A DNA stretch of 64,000 nt from Panopea generosa (GCA_029582155.1 CM055895.1:52543250-52607249); one strand, 5' to 3'; positions 49,888 through 55,616 are shown, counted from the first letter of the stretch. Translations and numbers: made by a program. Notes: generated from the sequence alone by a model not told the origin.

Positions 49888-52733
49888 AAGTAGTAGTAGT
49901 ATTTTAAACTTTTTATTTTACAGTATCAAAAGGAGTCAAATCTTTCAGAAACTCAATTAATTTCTTAATGGACCCCGACGGTTTTATTTGTCTGCCCACA
50001 ACAAAATATATAAGTACGATAAATAGTCCACACACCACAGACGCAAAAGCTGTGTCTGTTTAAATGATGTTGCTATCTCGAAACTAAATCAAACGTAGAT
50101 ATTCTCTTTTATGTCCTTCAAGTATTAATAGTAGGATTTCTTTATAAATAATATGATTAAATGTATTTATTTCGATTACTTTAAAAGCTAAAACTCTTCT
50201 TTCAGACTTCATGTCTTATTGTGTCGATAACTTTTCAAATAACGTTGATTTACAAACAGACAAAAAAATTGTTCTTCCCTGCATTTTACCTTTCAAACAA
50301 GGATGGGATTGGTTTTATATTAACATGTTTTTATAACAAGGTGAATTTACCACAATATCCTTAATAAATATCCATACGCCTTCCTAATTTAATTAGTACT
50401 ATTGTAGCGTTTGGTTTATTTTATGCAACATATTTTTAAAAATTACAGATTACAATGACCACCATATATGTTATTGTTTGATTCGTTTCTACTAGCAAAT
50501 ATAAAATACATAATAAAATAATAAAATTCGAGGAATAAAAAGTAGTCCCTGTGGGTATGATCATTATGGCGGTAAACAACACTGCCAAATTTGAGCAGGA
50601 TTGTGCCTCTGGCATAAAGCCTAACTTAAAAACAACTTAGCTTTTGTTGATTTATAAACACAAATTAACTCATTCATTAAAAACCTATATCTAATATTAC
50701 GCATTATCGTGATCGACATTTTAGATTAGGTCAAAGTGTTTAATAAACAAAGTGTTTGTGATATATTACAATATATTTACGATGACAGATATTTCGCAAA
50801 TAAAAAAGATATTAACACAAAGTTATGTATTGTCCGTAAGGTTTGACCTGACACTCGTTAATCTTCGCCAATATGTTCGGGCGTTTAAACACCTTCTCCG
50901 TACAGCTTTTCGTGAGTGCCGATATGTTGCCGATTTAATAATGCATTGGCATCGGTTATCAACAGAAATATCAATATTTACGTTCGCACACCGAAAATTA
51001 ATTTACAAATGCACGCGGAATATTCAGGAGTGCCAGGTAAACTTTACAATTATATATAATAATGTCGGGATATTCTTGGTGCACTTGTGGTTGGCTTACA
51101 TTGCACGTGGTATAGGTAAGGTCATATGTCATGAACGGTCAACATATAACTGTTTTATTTAAGTGTGCTCCAGACACAATACGATGTTCTATAACGAGCA
51201 CACGAGCAAGACGCCTAATTGGCGGAAATCCATACTTCTCAGACTGCTGGTCGCATTTTCGTGCGGTAAACGGAAGTTGTGACGTTCTCGCTTTCACGTC
51301 TTTAAAATATAGGTGGATTTAATTTTATATTTATTCTTTTGACAGGAAACGTTGTTTTTTAAAAAACAACACTTTTTTCTCGTCAGTCTTAAGATTGGAA
51401 CACATGATGCTGTAATGGCTAGGATTTTAGTCTAGTGACTTCAGACTCCCTGTCATATAAGTTTGATTTGATAGATTTAACAATGCAAGTGGAGACATCT
51501 CCGTTTTACATCTTTAAATCTAACTCGACACTACATGGTATCGTTTACAATAAAAAATACTATATTTTCTAACACCACGAGCAGTTTTATTGCCTTAATG
51601 GCAACATGTTGCAACAACAAGACAGTGTTTAAAGTGACTGGCCTGTTAATCAGACGGTTTAATTTTGTGTTGTTGTTTTTTTCTTACAGCAATATTATAC
51701 TAACGATCAAATCGCACACATGCTTCTGTCTCCTTGGAGTATTTCTATTCTTATTTCACACGCAATTAACGAATCTAATAAGTAGTTATTTTAAGAAAAA
51801 AAAACGATATATCATCATCTGAGTTGATGCTTTAGTTGCGCTAAAATGGATTACCACAAAGGAACATACCGATATAGTGAGAATTTATAATTACATAGTC
51901 GCGATATTTGAACATAAATATAAGTAGACGAATCAAAATAAGTTACCGTTATTTTCTAAATTGGATGAAATCACAATTAAAAGATTGAGGAAAAGCTTAT
52001 ATAATTAGTTTGCTAGTTTTAAATCTGAACTGGTATTTTAAATTTAGAGTCCCTGTGTTTGGTGTCGATAATCTCATTGGAAGTAAAAAATGAATACAGT
52101 CAAACCTGTCTTAAGCGGCCACTTAAGGGAAATAGCAAAATATTACCTCTTAAGACAGGTGGCTGCTGTATACAGTTTAATAAAACTTACATAATAAAAA
52201 TGGTAAATAGACAATATGACTGTTTAAAACAAGTGGTTGCTTAATAGAGGTGACCGCTAACACAGGTCTTACTTTAAGTTAAGCCAATGTTAATCCTATT
52301 TACAGATAATAGATCTTCAATGCGCAGACGAAAAGATCGTGGACGAGGTCAAGGCCGGAAGATATCCCACAGTGCAACACAAATTGCTACAACGCTCGCC
52401 ATTCCACAGCTCGATGCCATACAAAGACAACAGAAACTTCTGGACGTCAGGTTACAACATCTGCAAGCTAGTAGTAAAGAAAACAACCGAATTATTGACG
52501 ACGTTGATTTCTTGCGTAGGGTGATGACTGAAAATCAGAAAGCCATGTTTAATATTATCCACGCATTGTCGAACATGCAGAGTGAAATAGTCAGTCTTGT
52601 AAAATGTCTATCTCCCGCGTCTCCTACCCCACCTCCCACCACGAATGCTCACAGTGTTACAAACTCGGTAGGAAAGTCGGGTACTGGAAAAAAGAGATTG
52701 AGTCAACAGGACGACGACGAAAGCAAGTTTTGA
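4210..52733 (+). CDS. TRPC-family cation channel gene, 3' part (14 exons in window)
   Basis: Six-transmembrane, Ca2+-permeable cation channel subunit of the plasma membrane; TRPC channels are known to assemble as tetramers gated downstream of phospholipase C. Fourteen exons join in phase: 4210-4377, 4931-5097, 7974-8068, 23798-23954, 26098-26222, 27065-27249, 28519-28637, 29662-29753, 36477-36640, 38169-38375, 41520-41570, 47259-47385, 48717-48911, 52306-52733 (2280 nt, about 759 aa plus stop). Diagnostic motifs in order are FVAHPNCQQ before S1, [11 protein letters not shown] at the S4-S5 linker, LFWSIFG in the pore, LINMLIAMM in S6, EWKFAR in the TRP helix, PFNMIPSPK, and QRLVKRY. The N-terminal ankyrin repeats and start codon lie outside the window. 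All boundaries are GT/AG; the donor at 47386 is weak. The exact TRPC subtype (photoreceptor TRP, TRPgamma-like or other) cannot be decided by eye. Confidence 0.93.
4378..4930 (+). other. Intron of the TRPC gene, nothing further seen
   Basis: 553 bases between canonical splice sites. AT-rich; no repeat family or ORF recognised. Confidence 0.7.
4931..5097 (+). CDS. TRPC exon: S1 and start of S1-S2 loop
   Basis: 167 nt, phase 0 start, two bases left over at the donor (gtaaat). It encodes [19 protein letters not shown] then [10 protein letters not shown], aligning with the S1 helix, and an extracellular stretch with two potential N-glycosylation sequons (NVS and NES). Extracellular glycosylation of the S1-S2 loop is known in TRPC3. 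Confidence 0.92.
5664..5935 (+). repeat. tRNA-related SINE candidate
   Basis: Within 5664-5742 there is a tRNA-like head: gagtagccaagg resembles an A box and gtgggttcgagtt a B box, spaced about 50 bases apart. A body follows to about 5935. The sequence lacks a foldable complete tRNA, so it is read as a SINE rather than a tRNA gene. Confidence 0.5.
5936..6840. other. AT-rich intronic sequence
   Basis: Intron of the channel gene. A short imperfect taa/ataata microsatellite lies at about 6605-6655. No gene or known element recognised. Confidence 0.5.
6842..7560 (-). pseudogene. Non-LTR retrotransposon (LINE) reverse transcriptase fragment
   Basis: On the minus strand the conceptual translation contains, in order, a [14 protein letters not shown] block, a [14 protein letters not shown] block, [18 protein letters not shown], and FLDLRKEFD, matching the linker and fingers/palm region of CR1/Jockey-like reverse transcriptases (the GxxxFRPIS..LSKIFE motif and the F.D..KAFD Asp motif). 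Several stops and an internal deletion break it, including loss of the SGFR segment. It is antisense to the channel gene inside one of its introns. The clade cannot be fixed by eye. Confidence 0.75.
7974..8068 (+). CDS. TRPC exon: S1-S2 loop end and start of S2
   Basis: 95 nt between ctgtttcag and g/gtgagt. It completes a Gln split across the junction, then encodes an acidic extracellular stretch ([12 protein letters not shown]) and [16 protein letters not shown], the first half of S2. It ends after the first base of a Gly codon. The last ~44 bases and the donor are the founder copy of the downstream 53-bp array. Reading past the donor gives a TAA at 8074-8076, so failure to splice truncates the protein in S2. 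Confidence 0.92.
8025..8955 (+). repeat. 53-bp tandem array made from the exon 3' end plus splice donor, about 17 copies
   Basis: The unit starts in coding sequence (aacacatgtacagatttgta, then tagtattttggatattag) and continues into the intron (gtgagtaagctattta). The first copy is the genuine exon end; 16 more follow in the intron with period about 53. Donor-like GTGAGT or GTAAGT is kept in copies 1, 2, 5, 6, 7 and 11, GTCAGT in copy 12. Copies 8-10 and 13-17 read GCGAG, and copies 3 and 4 lost it. Two copies have a small internal insertion duplicating gatatta. Confidence 0.93.
9090..9320 (+). repeat. Unnamed dispersed repeat (family F), copy
   Basis: It shares a block order with 21185-21345, 23255-23360, 47556-47690 and 47785-47945: a ttttatgatg(t/c)gac segment, a gagataagagc-like segment, then ttatcacttcttttgtatg. 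It is found on both strands elsewhere in the window. No coding capacity was seen. Confidence 0.5.
9321..10868. other. AT-rich intronic sequence, nothing recognised
   Basis: Within the 15.7-kb intron 8069-23797. No array, element or exon found. Confidence 0.5.
10870..11026. mobile_element. MITE with acagtcaaacctgt termini (family T), copy 1
   Basis: The left end reads acagtcaaacctgtgcaagc. The right end is the inverted gacaggcttgactgta. Two further copies with the same termini occur at 52095-52273 and 55023-55190, so this is a real family. About 157 bases, no coding capacity. Confidence 0.65.
11105..11420 (-). repeat. Unnamed dispersed repeat (family F), reverse copy
   Basis: In reverse complement it contains gagcaaggttgggtgc, the ctctccatggtg block and ctattgtcgcttcttttgta, the same order as the + copies near 21.2 kb and 47.6 kb. 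Confidence 0.5.
11421..14467. other. AT-rich intronic sequence
   Basis: No exon or transposon recognised. A small direct repeat of about 23 bases (ggcgtatgaatatttata) is present three times at 12532-12592. Confidence 0.5.
14468..15060 (-). mobile_element. Truncated Tc1/mariner-like element with inverted ends
   Basis: The left end (14468-14516) and the reverse complement of the right end (15012-15060) align over about 49 bases with few mismatches, sharing caatatcataa, aatgaaaacgt and ataaa. Between them the minus strand encodes a Tc1-type C-terminal transposase region with [20 protein letters not shown], preceded by an [11 protein letters not shown] block. Several stops and frame breaks are present. 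About 593 bases is too short for a whole Tc1 element (about 1.6 kb), so it is an internally deleted, decayed copy. Confidence 0.85.
14600..15005 (-). pseudogene. Tc1-like transposase, C-terminal fragment
   Basis: The readable blocks are a [18 protein letters not shown] segment, then [18 protein letters not shown] and KRRVRAL. The SPDLNPIE motif with its final catalytic acidic residue is characteristic of Tc1 DD34E transposases. The central DNAPxH region is degraded and stops interrupt the frame. Confidence 0.8.
15455..20075. repeat. 53-bp tandem array, about 87 copies
   Basis: The unit is ggtgtgatggagttgtatag, ttgtattcctcgacaatata, acgctgtactagg. It is nearly perfect from 15.5 to about 17.9 kb; divergence grows toward 20 kb (ctgaacttagg, attcattgaaaatataaagc variants). 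Because 53 is not a multiple of three, minus-strand ORFs of 60-100 codons cycle through all three frames with a 53-residue period and are artefacts. Satellite-scale block inside the S2 intron of the channel gene. Confidence 0.97.
20076..21184. other. AT-rich intronic sequence, nothing recognised
   Basis: No exon, array or transposase motif seen. Confidence 0.5.
21185..21344 (+). repeat. Unnamed dispersed repeat (family F), copy
   Basis: It contains ttttatgatgtgacgccggg, taagagcgaggttgagc and cgagctctccagtg, followed by ttcgtttgtatgtattg, the family F block order. Confidence 0.55.
21345..21490 (+). repeat. tRNA-derived SINE, family S2, copy 1
   Basis: A tRNA-like head contains a B-box-like gggtttgttcgatccc. 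It is followed by a conserved body, gagcaagacactttatccgc and tagtactggttctactcaga. The same body occurs on the minus strand at 58738-58880, which establishes a family. Confidence 0.65.
21491..22799. other. AT-rich intronic sequence, nothing recognised
   Basis: Short ORFs only, without recognisable domains. Confidence 0.45.
22800..23360. repeat. Long inverted repeat flanked by family F sequence
   Basis: 22861-22899 and 23215-23253 are reverse complements over 39 bases with about one mismatch (agtcttgatcatatgcgacg against cgtcgcatatgatcaagact at the tips). The inner flanks remain loosely similar. The spacer is 315 bases. The outer flanks are partial family F copies: ttacactgtctcgctttatg on the left, and ctattgtcacttcttctgta on the right. 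It may be a MITE or two oppositely oriented copies. Confidence 0.6.
23798..23954 (+). CDS. TRPC exon: S2 end and S3
   Basis: 157 nt between ttgcag and aa/gtaagt. It encodes [19 protein letters not shown], then [20 protein letters not shown]. The WxECK..W/Y..G motif after S2 and the N.MD start of S3 are typical of TRPC. Upstream open frame is intronic. Confidence 0.95.
24294..24852. repeat. 70-bp tandem array, 8 copies, alternating dimer
   Basis: Copies start at 24301, 24371, 24441, 24511, 24581, 24651, 24721 and 24791 (phase of accaccag). Units alternate tgaccaccag and ttactaccag for the first seven copies, so the true repeat is a 140-bp dimer. The shared core is gggctacaagcaagcatgcc. Confidence 0.95.
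24853..25354. other. AT-rich intronic sequence, nothing recognised
   Basis: No feature beyond a poly-T tract near 24886. Confidence 0.45.
25355..25625. repeat. Dispersed repeat, copy 2 of 2
   Basis: Matches 1455-1760 in the same orientation over about 260 bases with substitutions, ending with ggggagataattgg. The mariner coding fragment found beside copy 1 was not found here. Confidence 0.6.
25955..26024. repeat. (TA)n microsatellite, about 35 units
   Basis: Uninterrupted ta dinucleotides lying about 75 bases upstream of a channel-gene acceptor. Tyr/Ile-repeat ORFs across it are artefacts. Confidence 0.97.
26098..26222 (+). CDS. TRPC exon: S3-S4 extracellular segment
   Basis: 125 nt between cttacag and t/gtaagt. 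It encodes [20 protein letters not shown] and [20 protein letters not shown]. It corresponds to the S3 extension/S3-S4 loop and is longer than in Drosophila TRP as recalled. An NHT sequon is present. Skipping this exon would shift the frame (157-nt exon ends with two bases, the next needs one), so it should be constitutive. Confidence 0.88.
26620..27064. repeat. Degenerate ~45-bp tandem array running into a splice acceptor
   Basis: About nine to ten copies of catgttggactactttgcaa, aatatatttttaactattta, tgaga with substitutions and length changes. The last unit continues without a break into the acceptor: its tatttatgacacag replaces the usual tatttatgagacatg, so the AG of the next exon sits in repeat-derived sequence. 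Confidence 0.85.
27065..27249 (+). CDS. TRPC exon: S4, S4-S5 linker, start of S5
   Basis: 185 nt, acceptor acacag, donor ttg/gtaagt. It encodes [32 protein letters not shown] and [19 protein letters not shown]. The [12 protein letters not shown]...F block is the most strongly conserved part of the TRPC membrane domain. Ends in phase 0. Confidence 0.97.
27600..28345. repeat. 75-bp tandem array, four clear copies plus older diverged copies
   Basis: The copies at about 28045-28345 have atgctctttt/atgcactttt landmarks at 28073, 28148, 28223 and 28298, an exact 75-base period. Related but more diverged units (ttcacataccatcatgcgtt, aataaagtacacaaat) extend back to about 27600. As 75 is a multiple of three, two frames stay open with a 25-residue repeat; no coding role is inferred. 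Confidence 0.88.
28519..28637 (+). CDS. TRPC exon: S5 end and pore turret
   Basis: 119 nt, acceptor actttag, donor ggg/gtaatg. It encodes [20 protein letters not shown], then [34 protein letters not shown] is a classic TRPC S5/turret signature. Confidence 0.96.
28638..29661 (+). other. Intron of the TRPC gene
   Basis: 1.0 kb, AT-rich. A 23-base direct repeat (tagacaccactatttctgga type) occurs three times at about 29112-29180. Nothing else recognised. Confidence 0.6.
29662..29753 (+). CDS. TRPC exon: pore helix and selectivity region
   Basis: 92 nt, acceptor attatag, donor gag/gtatgt. It encodes [20 protein letters not shown] followed by [17 protein letters not shown] is the TRPC pore-helix/filter motif. 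Confidence 0.97.
29754..30750 (+). other. Intronic sequence with a short degenerate direct repeat
   Basis: At 29990-30215 a roughly 75-base unit with atcatgcggt(a/t)tgcagt and cgcttgacttt-like blocks is repeated about three times. The rest is AT-rich without recognised content. Confidence 0.5.
30751..31219. mobile_element. Possible hAT-like MITE (cagggtggc ends)
   Basis: 30751-30759 cagggtggc and 31211-31219 gccaccctg are perfect inverted ends, with weaker similarity for a few bases more (gaac/aaac). CAGGG-type termini are usual for hAT elements. No clear 8-bp target duplication and no coding capacity, so this is tentative. Confidence 0.3.
31220..32270. other. AT-rich intronic sequence, nothing recognised
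   Basis: No exon or element seen before the Harbinger insertion. Confidence 0.45.
32400..33410 (+). pseudogene. Harbinger transposase (HARBI1-like DDE nuclease) remnant
   Basis: In order: a [14 protein letters not shown] region, an [32 protein letters not shown] helix-turn-helix, [15 protein letters not shown] (first catalytic Asp context, AIDGTHIPI in the family), then [20 protein letters not shown], and [17 protein letters not shown] with the last acidic residue. A frameshift occurs near 32690. An in-frame TGA lies at 33024-33026, where the family usually has Trp before the VHDARVF block. Close to full family length (about 350 residues) but not translatable as one protein. Confidence 0.9.
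33600..34140 (-). pseudogene. Harbinger Myb/SANT-like DNA-binding protein remnant
   Basis: On the minus strand from about 34135 the translation gives a W..EE block, [31 protein letters not shown], an in-frame stop, then [20 protein letters not shown] and [14 protein letters not shown]. This is the trihelix/Myb_DNA-bind_4 type domain with its spaced Trp residues. Further frame breaks follow; the C-terminal part is rich in Lys/Glu/Arg. In active Harbinger elements this partner protein is known to help the nuclease bind DNA and enter the nucleus. Confidence 0.8.
34540..36476 (+). other. Intronic sequence, nothing recognised
   Basis: AT-rich. Short ORFs (for example around 34789-35332) show no domain and are not supported. 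Confidence 0.5.
36477..36640 (+). CDS. TRPC exon: outer pore loop and S6
   Basis: 164 nt, acceptor aaacag, donor cag/gtagga. It encodes [20 protein letters not shown], then [20 protein letters not shown] and [22 protein letters not shown] is the S6 signature of TRP channels. Phase 0 at the end. Confidence 0.97.
36648..36775. repeat. 24-bp tandem array just after a splice donor, about 5 copies
   Basis: The unit is cagaaagtctagtatacacg plus tgac, starting seven bases inside the intron. Units vary in length in the first two copies. It is the third array in this gene that touches a splice site. Confidence 0.85.
36776..38168 (+). other. Intronic sequence
   Basis: AT-rich; a (ta)n run at about 37591-37612 and an imperfect CA-rich tract at about 37955-38010. 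An ORF spanning 37926-38537 covers the next exon; its first part is intron. Confidence 0.6.
38169..38375 (+). CDS. TRPC exon: TRP helix and post-TRP region
   Basis: 207 nt (69 codons), phase 0 at both ends, donor aag/gtaaag. It encodes [20 protein letters not shown] followed by [23 protein letters not shown] is the TRP box core. A basic stretch ([19 protein letters not shown]) follows. The acceptor gataag/ggt has a short pyrimidine-rich tract upstream. Confidence 0.96.
38376..40190 (+). other. Intronic sequence with degenerate local repeats
   Basis: About 38555-39010 holds diverged copies of cttaactgactcggcatta and cagtttccattcatgtcaaa-type units. The rest is AT-rich with no recognised gene. 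Confidence 0.5.
40195..41135. repeat. 24-bp tandem array interrupted by a MITE
   Basis: The unit is about gatatcacctatattcgaat plus gttt. Roughly 18 diverged copies occur at 40195-40635 and about two more at 41087-41135, split by the insertion at 40636-41086. Confidence 0.88.
40636..41086. mobile_element. MITE with cagggccgtagcca terminal inverted repeats
   Basis: 451 bases. The left end cagggccgtagcca and the right end tggctacggccctg are perfect 14-base inverted repeats; gcctcctgta lies inside each end. The sequence cctat flanks both sides (40631-40635 and 41087-41091) and could be a 5-bp target duplication. The CAGGG start recalls hAT, but a 5-bp duplication is unusual for that group, so the superfamily is left open. 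Non-coding. Confidence 0.85.
41520..41570 (+). CDS. TRPC exon: short C-terminal exon
   Basis: 51 nt (17 codons), phase 0 on both sides, acceptor cttacag, donor cag/gtataa. It encodes [17 protein letters not shown]. Because it is phase-neutral it could be skipped without a frameshift, so a cassette role is possible. Support is from splice sites and phase only. Confidence 0.7.
41571..43690 (+). other. Intronic sequence, nothing recognised
   Basis: AT-rich, with patches (for example 42180-42900) that read like old interspersed repeat but match nothing else in the window. Confidence 0.45.
43691..46136. repeat. 31-bp tandem array, about 79 copies
   Basis: The unit is gaaataggtgagatgttact plus tatctacatat. 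Variants (gagacg, cagatg, ttcgatg, ccgatg, catttg, gacata) recur in groups, suggesting block duplications. Almost every unit contains ttatct (GATA-factor site AGATAA on the other strand), catatg (an E-box), and taggtgag, which resembles a splice donor. It lies in the intron between two C-terminal channel exons. Confidence 0.97.
46137..47258 (+). other. Intronic sequence, nothing recognised
   Basis: AT-rich; no element identified. Confidence 0.5.
47259..47385 (+). CDS. TRPC exon: conserved C-terminal KRLVKRY-like segment
   Basis: The acceptor is ggttattacag. It encodes [20 protein letters not shown], then [20 protein letters not shown], matching the (K/Q)RLVKRY segment of TRPC C-termini. The 3' boundary is inferred: c/gttgta at 47386 is the last GT before the in-frame stop (47412-47414) that fits the phase-1 start of the next exon, but it is a weak donor. 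A better donor (gtaaga at 47278) has the right phase but would remove the conserved block. Unspliced reading adds about nine residues and stops. Confidence 0.8.
47556..47945 (+). repeat. Unnamed dispersed repeat (family F), two adjacent copies
   Basis: 47556-47690 and 47785-47945 align to each other: ttcacactgtctc/ttacattgtccc, gcgatgacaggggcat, gcgaggttgggtgctcc, tttggctactgat, then attggtcc and cttcttctctatgtattg. The second ends in ttgttataatcatg. Confidence 0.65.
48240..48520 (-). repeat. Unnamed dispersed repeat (family F), reverse copy
   Basis: The reverse complement contains gaagagcgaggttggagtgt and a gacaatag-containing stretch in the family order. Confidence 0.45.
48717..48911 (+). 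CDS. TRPC exon: acidic, proline-rich C-terminal linker
   Basis: 195 nt between cttgtttcag and g/gtatgt. It encodes [20 protein letters not shown], then [16 protein letters not shown] and a Gln/Asn/His-rich stretch ending RRMYNS. It starts needing one base and ends with one base of a codon, joining exactly with 52306. If the donor is not used, the frame runs on to a stop at 48947-48949 ([12 protein letters not shown]), a possible alternative terminus. Confidence 0.82.
49090..49095 (+). terminator. Possible polyadenylation signal for an alternative 3' end
   Basis: AATAAA about 140 bases after the read-through stop at 48947-48949. It would serve a short isoform ending in intron sequence. In AT-rich DNA this hexamer is common, so support is weak. 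Confidence 0.25.
49215..49905. repeat. Trinucleotide microsatellite (agt/gta with gca blocks)
   Basis: Long tracts of gta/agt interrupted by gca, gaa and gtt. Homopolymeric Val, Ala or Thr ORFs on both strands are artefacts. It lies in the last intron, or in the 3' UTR region of the putative short isoform. Confidence 0.97.
49906..52094 (+). other. Last-intron sequence, nothing recognised
   Basis: ORFs at 50752-51162 and 51535-51822 have no recognisable domain, and composition is like the surrounding intron. Confidence 0.5.
52095..52273. mobile_element. MITE family T, copy 2
   Basis: The left end reads tacagtcaaacctgtcttaa followed by gcggccac. The right end is the degenerate complement (ggtgaccgctaacacaggtc). 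It ends only about 32 bases before the last channel exon, so its right part overlaps where the branch point should be. Confidence 0.75.
52306..52733 (+). CDS. TRPC terminal exon: basic segment and coiled coil
   Basis: 428 nt from the tttacag acceptor to TGA. It begins with a basic cluster ([14 protein letters not shown]), then a long predicted helix with heptad character ([19 protein letters not shown], then [38 protein letters not shown]), a Pro/Thr/Ser tail and an acidic end DDDESKF. A C-terminal coiled coil supports tetramer assembly in TRPC channels. The last residues S-K-F fit a loose class I PDZ ligand, which would suit an INAD-like scaffold (inference). Phase matches the 48717-48911 exon. 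Confidence 0.82.
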
Positions 52734-52771
52734 CATGACAGTTTTACTTTAAATGTTTTATTAATCTCTAC

Positions 52772-52777
52772 AATAAA
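52772..52777 (+). terminator. Polyadenylation signal of the TRPC gene
   Basis: AATAAA 39 bases after the stop codon of the terminal exon, the first such signal downstream. A short 3' UTR is implied. Confidence 0.6.
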
Positions 52778-55022
52778 CGTTTCTTTCATATCTAGAGACT
52801 ATTTAGAGTTTTCAAAATCTGTAATGATTTCTTTTTATCACCTTTATAGCTAGTATTTTTCTTATTACAGATATGTTTGGTTTTATTTAGTTTGATTTGT
52901 TTCTATGTTTAAGCAATGCTTTTGCTCATTTAAGAAGTTTGAAACACACTCTAAGACTTGCAAAAATGATATTTGTATTTGTTTCTGTTAACCCTTTAGG
53001 TATCACTATACACTTCCGCCCCATTTTTTGTCATGGTAGCAAGATTCTTGCACGTAAAAAGTCCTATGTAATTAAAATTTGAAATATTTTTAAAATGGTT
53101 TATTTAGGCTGTGATTTCTTGAAGCAGATGCGTAAAGCAAATGCTGGCATAGTATATACTGCAAAAAGACAGCATAAATGTTAAAAAATTACTTTTATAG
53201 GATTTTAAACAAATGCATAATTTATGAGCATTTGACGACTTTTTTTTTAAAAAAAAATATTGGGGTGTCACCGCACTGTCTTTGAAACAACTAGTTAATA
53301 CGAATTTTATGTGCTGATACATTACTGCTATGGAAAAATTACTATGTAGCAATTATTTATCGTGCAAATCCTAGACCTTATTTTATAAAGATCAAAGAAC
53401 AAAAAACGTTCAACTGTGTGGTGAGACTTTAGTGGGTTGATTATCCTTACCTTACGTATATACAACACTTTCGTGTTTCAAGTGCTATCTTATCTTTACA
53501 TCACACGTGTTTATATCAACTTTAACATAAATATATTATATGATACATAAAACGATAAAAAGCAGTGTATTTATATAAACGTGATATCAGTACTTTACAA
53601 TGTATTTAATATGTTTTTGTCGTATGCCTATGTGTAAACATAGTGTCTTTGGAAAAGCATGAGGGGTGATACAAAATTTCTGTAAGATCTTCATTCATTG
53701 ACGAATATTAAACATAATGGTTTCTGTATATAAAAGGGAAATGATAACATATCGAGTTTATCAGCCATGCTTTATATCACGAAAACATATATTCAAATCC
53801 GTTGCCAACGTAACAGCATTAATCGCCATCCTGCCCAGCAGTAAGAAAGCGTTATGATAAGTACATGTTTTGTGTCGATTCTATTGCGCATATATACAAC
53901 ATTTGCCTTTAGCTTCATGATATTTTTAGCCTCTCTGTGGAAGGAAATACAGTTTTGACATAACTTCAGCAGTGTTCTACAAAACATATCTGAGATTGAA
54001 CGCAGAACGACAGGCGACCATTCGTGAATGGTAACCAATTTTATTTCTATGAGGACACTTCATCAGGGAAAATAAAAATAAATCGCATGTGGCAAACCTA
54101 TGTTGTCAAAGTTCCATGTGCAAGCGTCTTATTGTGATGGAGCATAATAGCTAGGAGTCGTGACCGATCTTTGTTTAAAATTGAACAGCTGTTAAAAATT
54201 TTGTAAATAATGGCTGACAAGTACTGTAGCGGCGTTGTTAAAATGCAAAATGGCGTCAATGATGCATTCTACTTTCATTTGCATTTATTCCCCAAGCCTT
54301 AAGTAATATTTTCAATTTAATCGTAATCGTTGTGACGTCATAAAACATGCCCTTTATCAATATGGAAAACGTTCGATGGCCCGCGTGACACTACATGACG
54401 CAGCATTGGTGACGCATGAAAAGAAGAGTTTGAATCAAATATGTGACATTTTGTCTCTGAACAGGAAATTAATTAACTAATTACTGAAAAAATATATAAT
54501 TATAATCGGCCCACAGATAAAGATTTTATAGCACTTTTCCTGGAACATTTTGACATTTTGACCGCCCCTCATATTTTACATTTTATCTTCTTTTTTTTTA
54601 ATTAAAGATTGAAACGGTGTTGTGGCTAGCCGTTTCCAAATTCCCCTTCTATAACTTTCAACATTTTTTGTTTCAAGAACTGTTTTGTCACAACACCATA
54701 AGTTGTGTGTGGGAAAACTTGAACATTATTGTATTGTTATAAAGATTTAAACTAAAATGACAAAAATCAGTTATAGTGTATGACATTTTCTATGTATATC
54801 AGTGACAACATATATTATGTATTTGTTTAATTGATAGATGAACACATTCTTGTTCAATATAATGATTTTGGGGGAAAATGATATCATATGTGCGTATGTT
54901 CAGTTTAAAACGGTGTTGTGTACACGTTTGCAATTAGCAGACCGTGCGTCCGTGCAGCTGCACATTTGATCAATGTTTTCAGTCTCGTTATAATATATAT
55001 GTATAACCAACTCTGATTCAAA
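52778..55022. other. Intergenic sequence, nothing recognised
   Basis: AT-rich; ORFs such as 53793-54038 (minus) show no domain. Confidence 0.5.
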
Positions 55023-55190
55023 TACAGTCAAACCTGTCTTAAGAAGCCAGTCAATGGAAGAAGCAAACGTAGCGTTTTAAGACATATTGTTGCTTAATAC
55101 AGATTAATTTGCACTGAAAACATAAAAAATGGGACATAGCAAATGTGGCTGCTTAAGACTTGTGGCCACTTACACAGGTTTGTCTGTACA
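55023..55190. mobile_element. MITE family T, copy 3
   Basis: The left end is tacagtcaaacctgtcttaa. The right end, tggccacttacacaggtttgtctgtaca, is its imperfect complement. An internal cttaagac palindromic motif is shared with copy 2. Confidence 0.75.
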
Positions 55191-55616
55191 TGTATTCTCA
55201 TACATACTGATTCACTATTGGATTTAGTTTGCATGTCTTAAAAACAATGCACGTTACGAGTCAACAAAATATTTAGGTTTTATTATGTATTTATTATTAA
55301 TACACAGTATATACATTATATAAAACAATACTTACATCTAACAAATAACCATGCCATTCTATAAAGAATTATAAGAGAATACAAAATAGTTTGGGAATTG
55401 ATCAATCAATGCTATGATATCTTTCCACTTGAATACTCTGCTTGTACTGTTAACGCTGTTTCTTGTTTGAACTAAATCAAGCGTCGACATCAAGTGATAG
55501 AAAACACGTAAATGTGTAGCACGTGGGTGATATGTTTCAAATATCAAGCAAGAAATTTAAAACATTGCTCTTTTTCTTCAAAGTGTATATTACAATAATA
55601 AGAAAATATACAACTA
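55191..55616. other. Intergenic sequence, nothing recognised
   Basis: AT-rich; no element recognised. Confidence 0.4.

Noticed and set aside
49400-49907. Poly-Val, poly-Ala/Thr ORFs
   Set aside because: Trinucleotide microsatellite read in frame.
50752-51162. 136-codon ORF in the last intron
   Set aside because: No domain, no convincing splice sites, composition like the surrounding intron.
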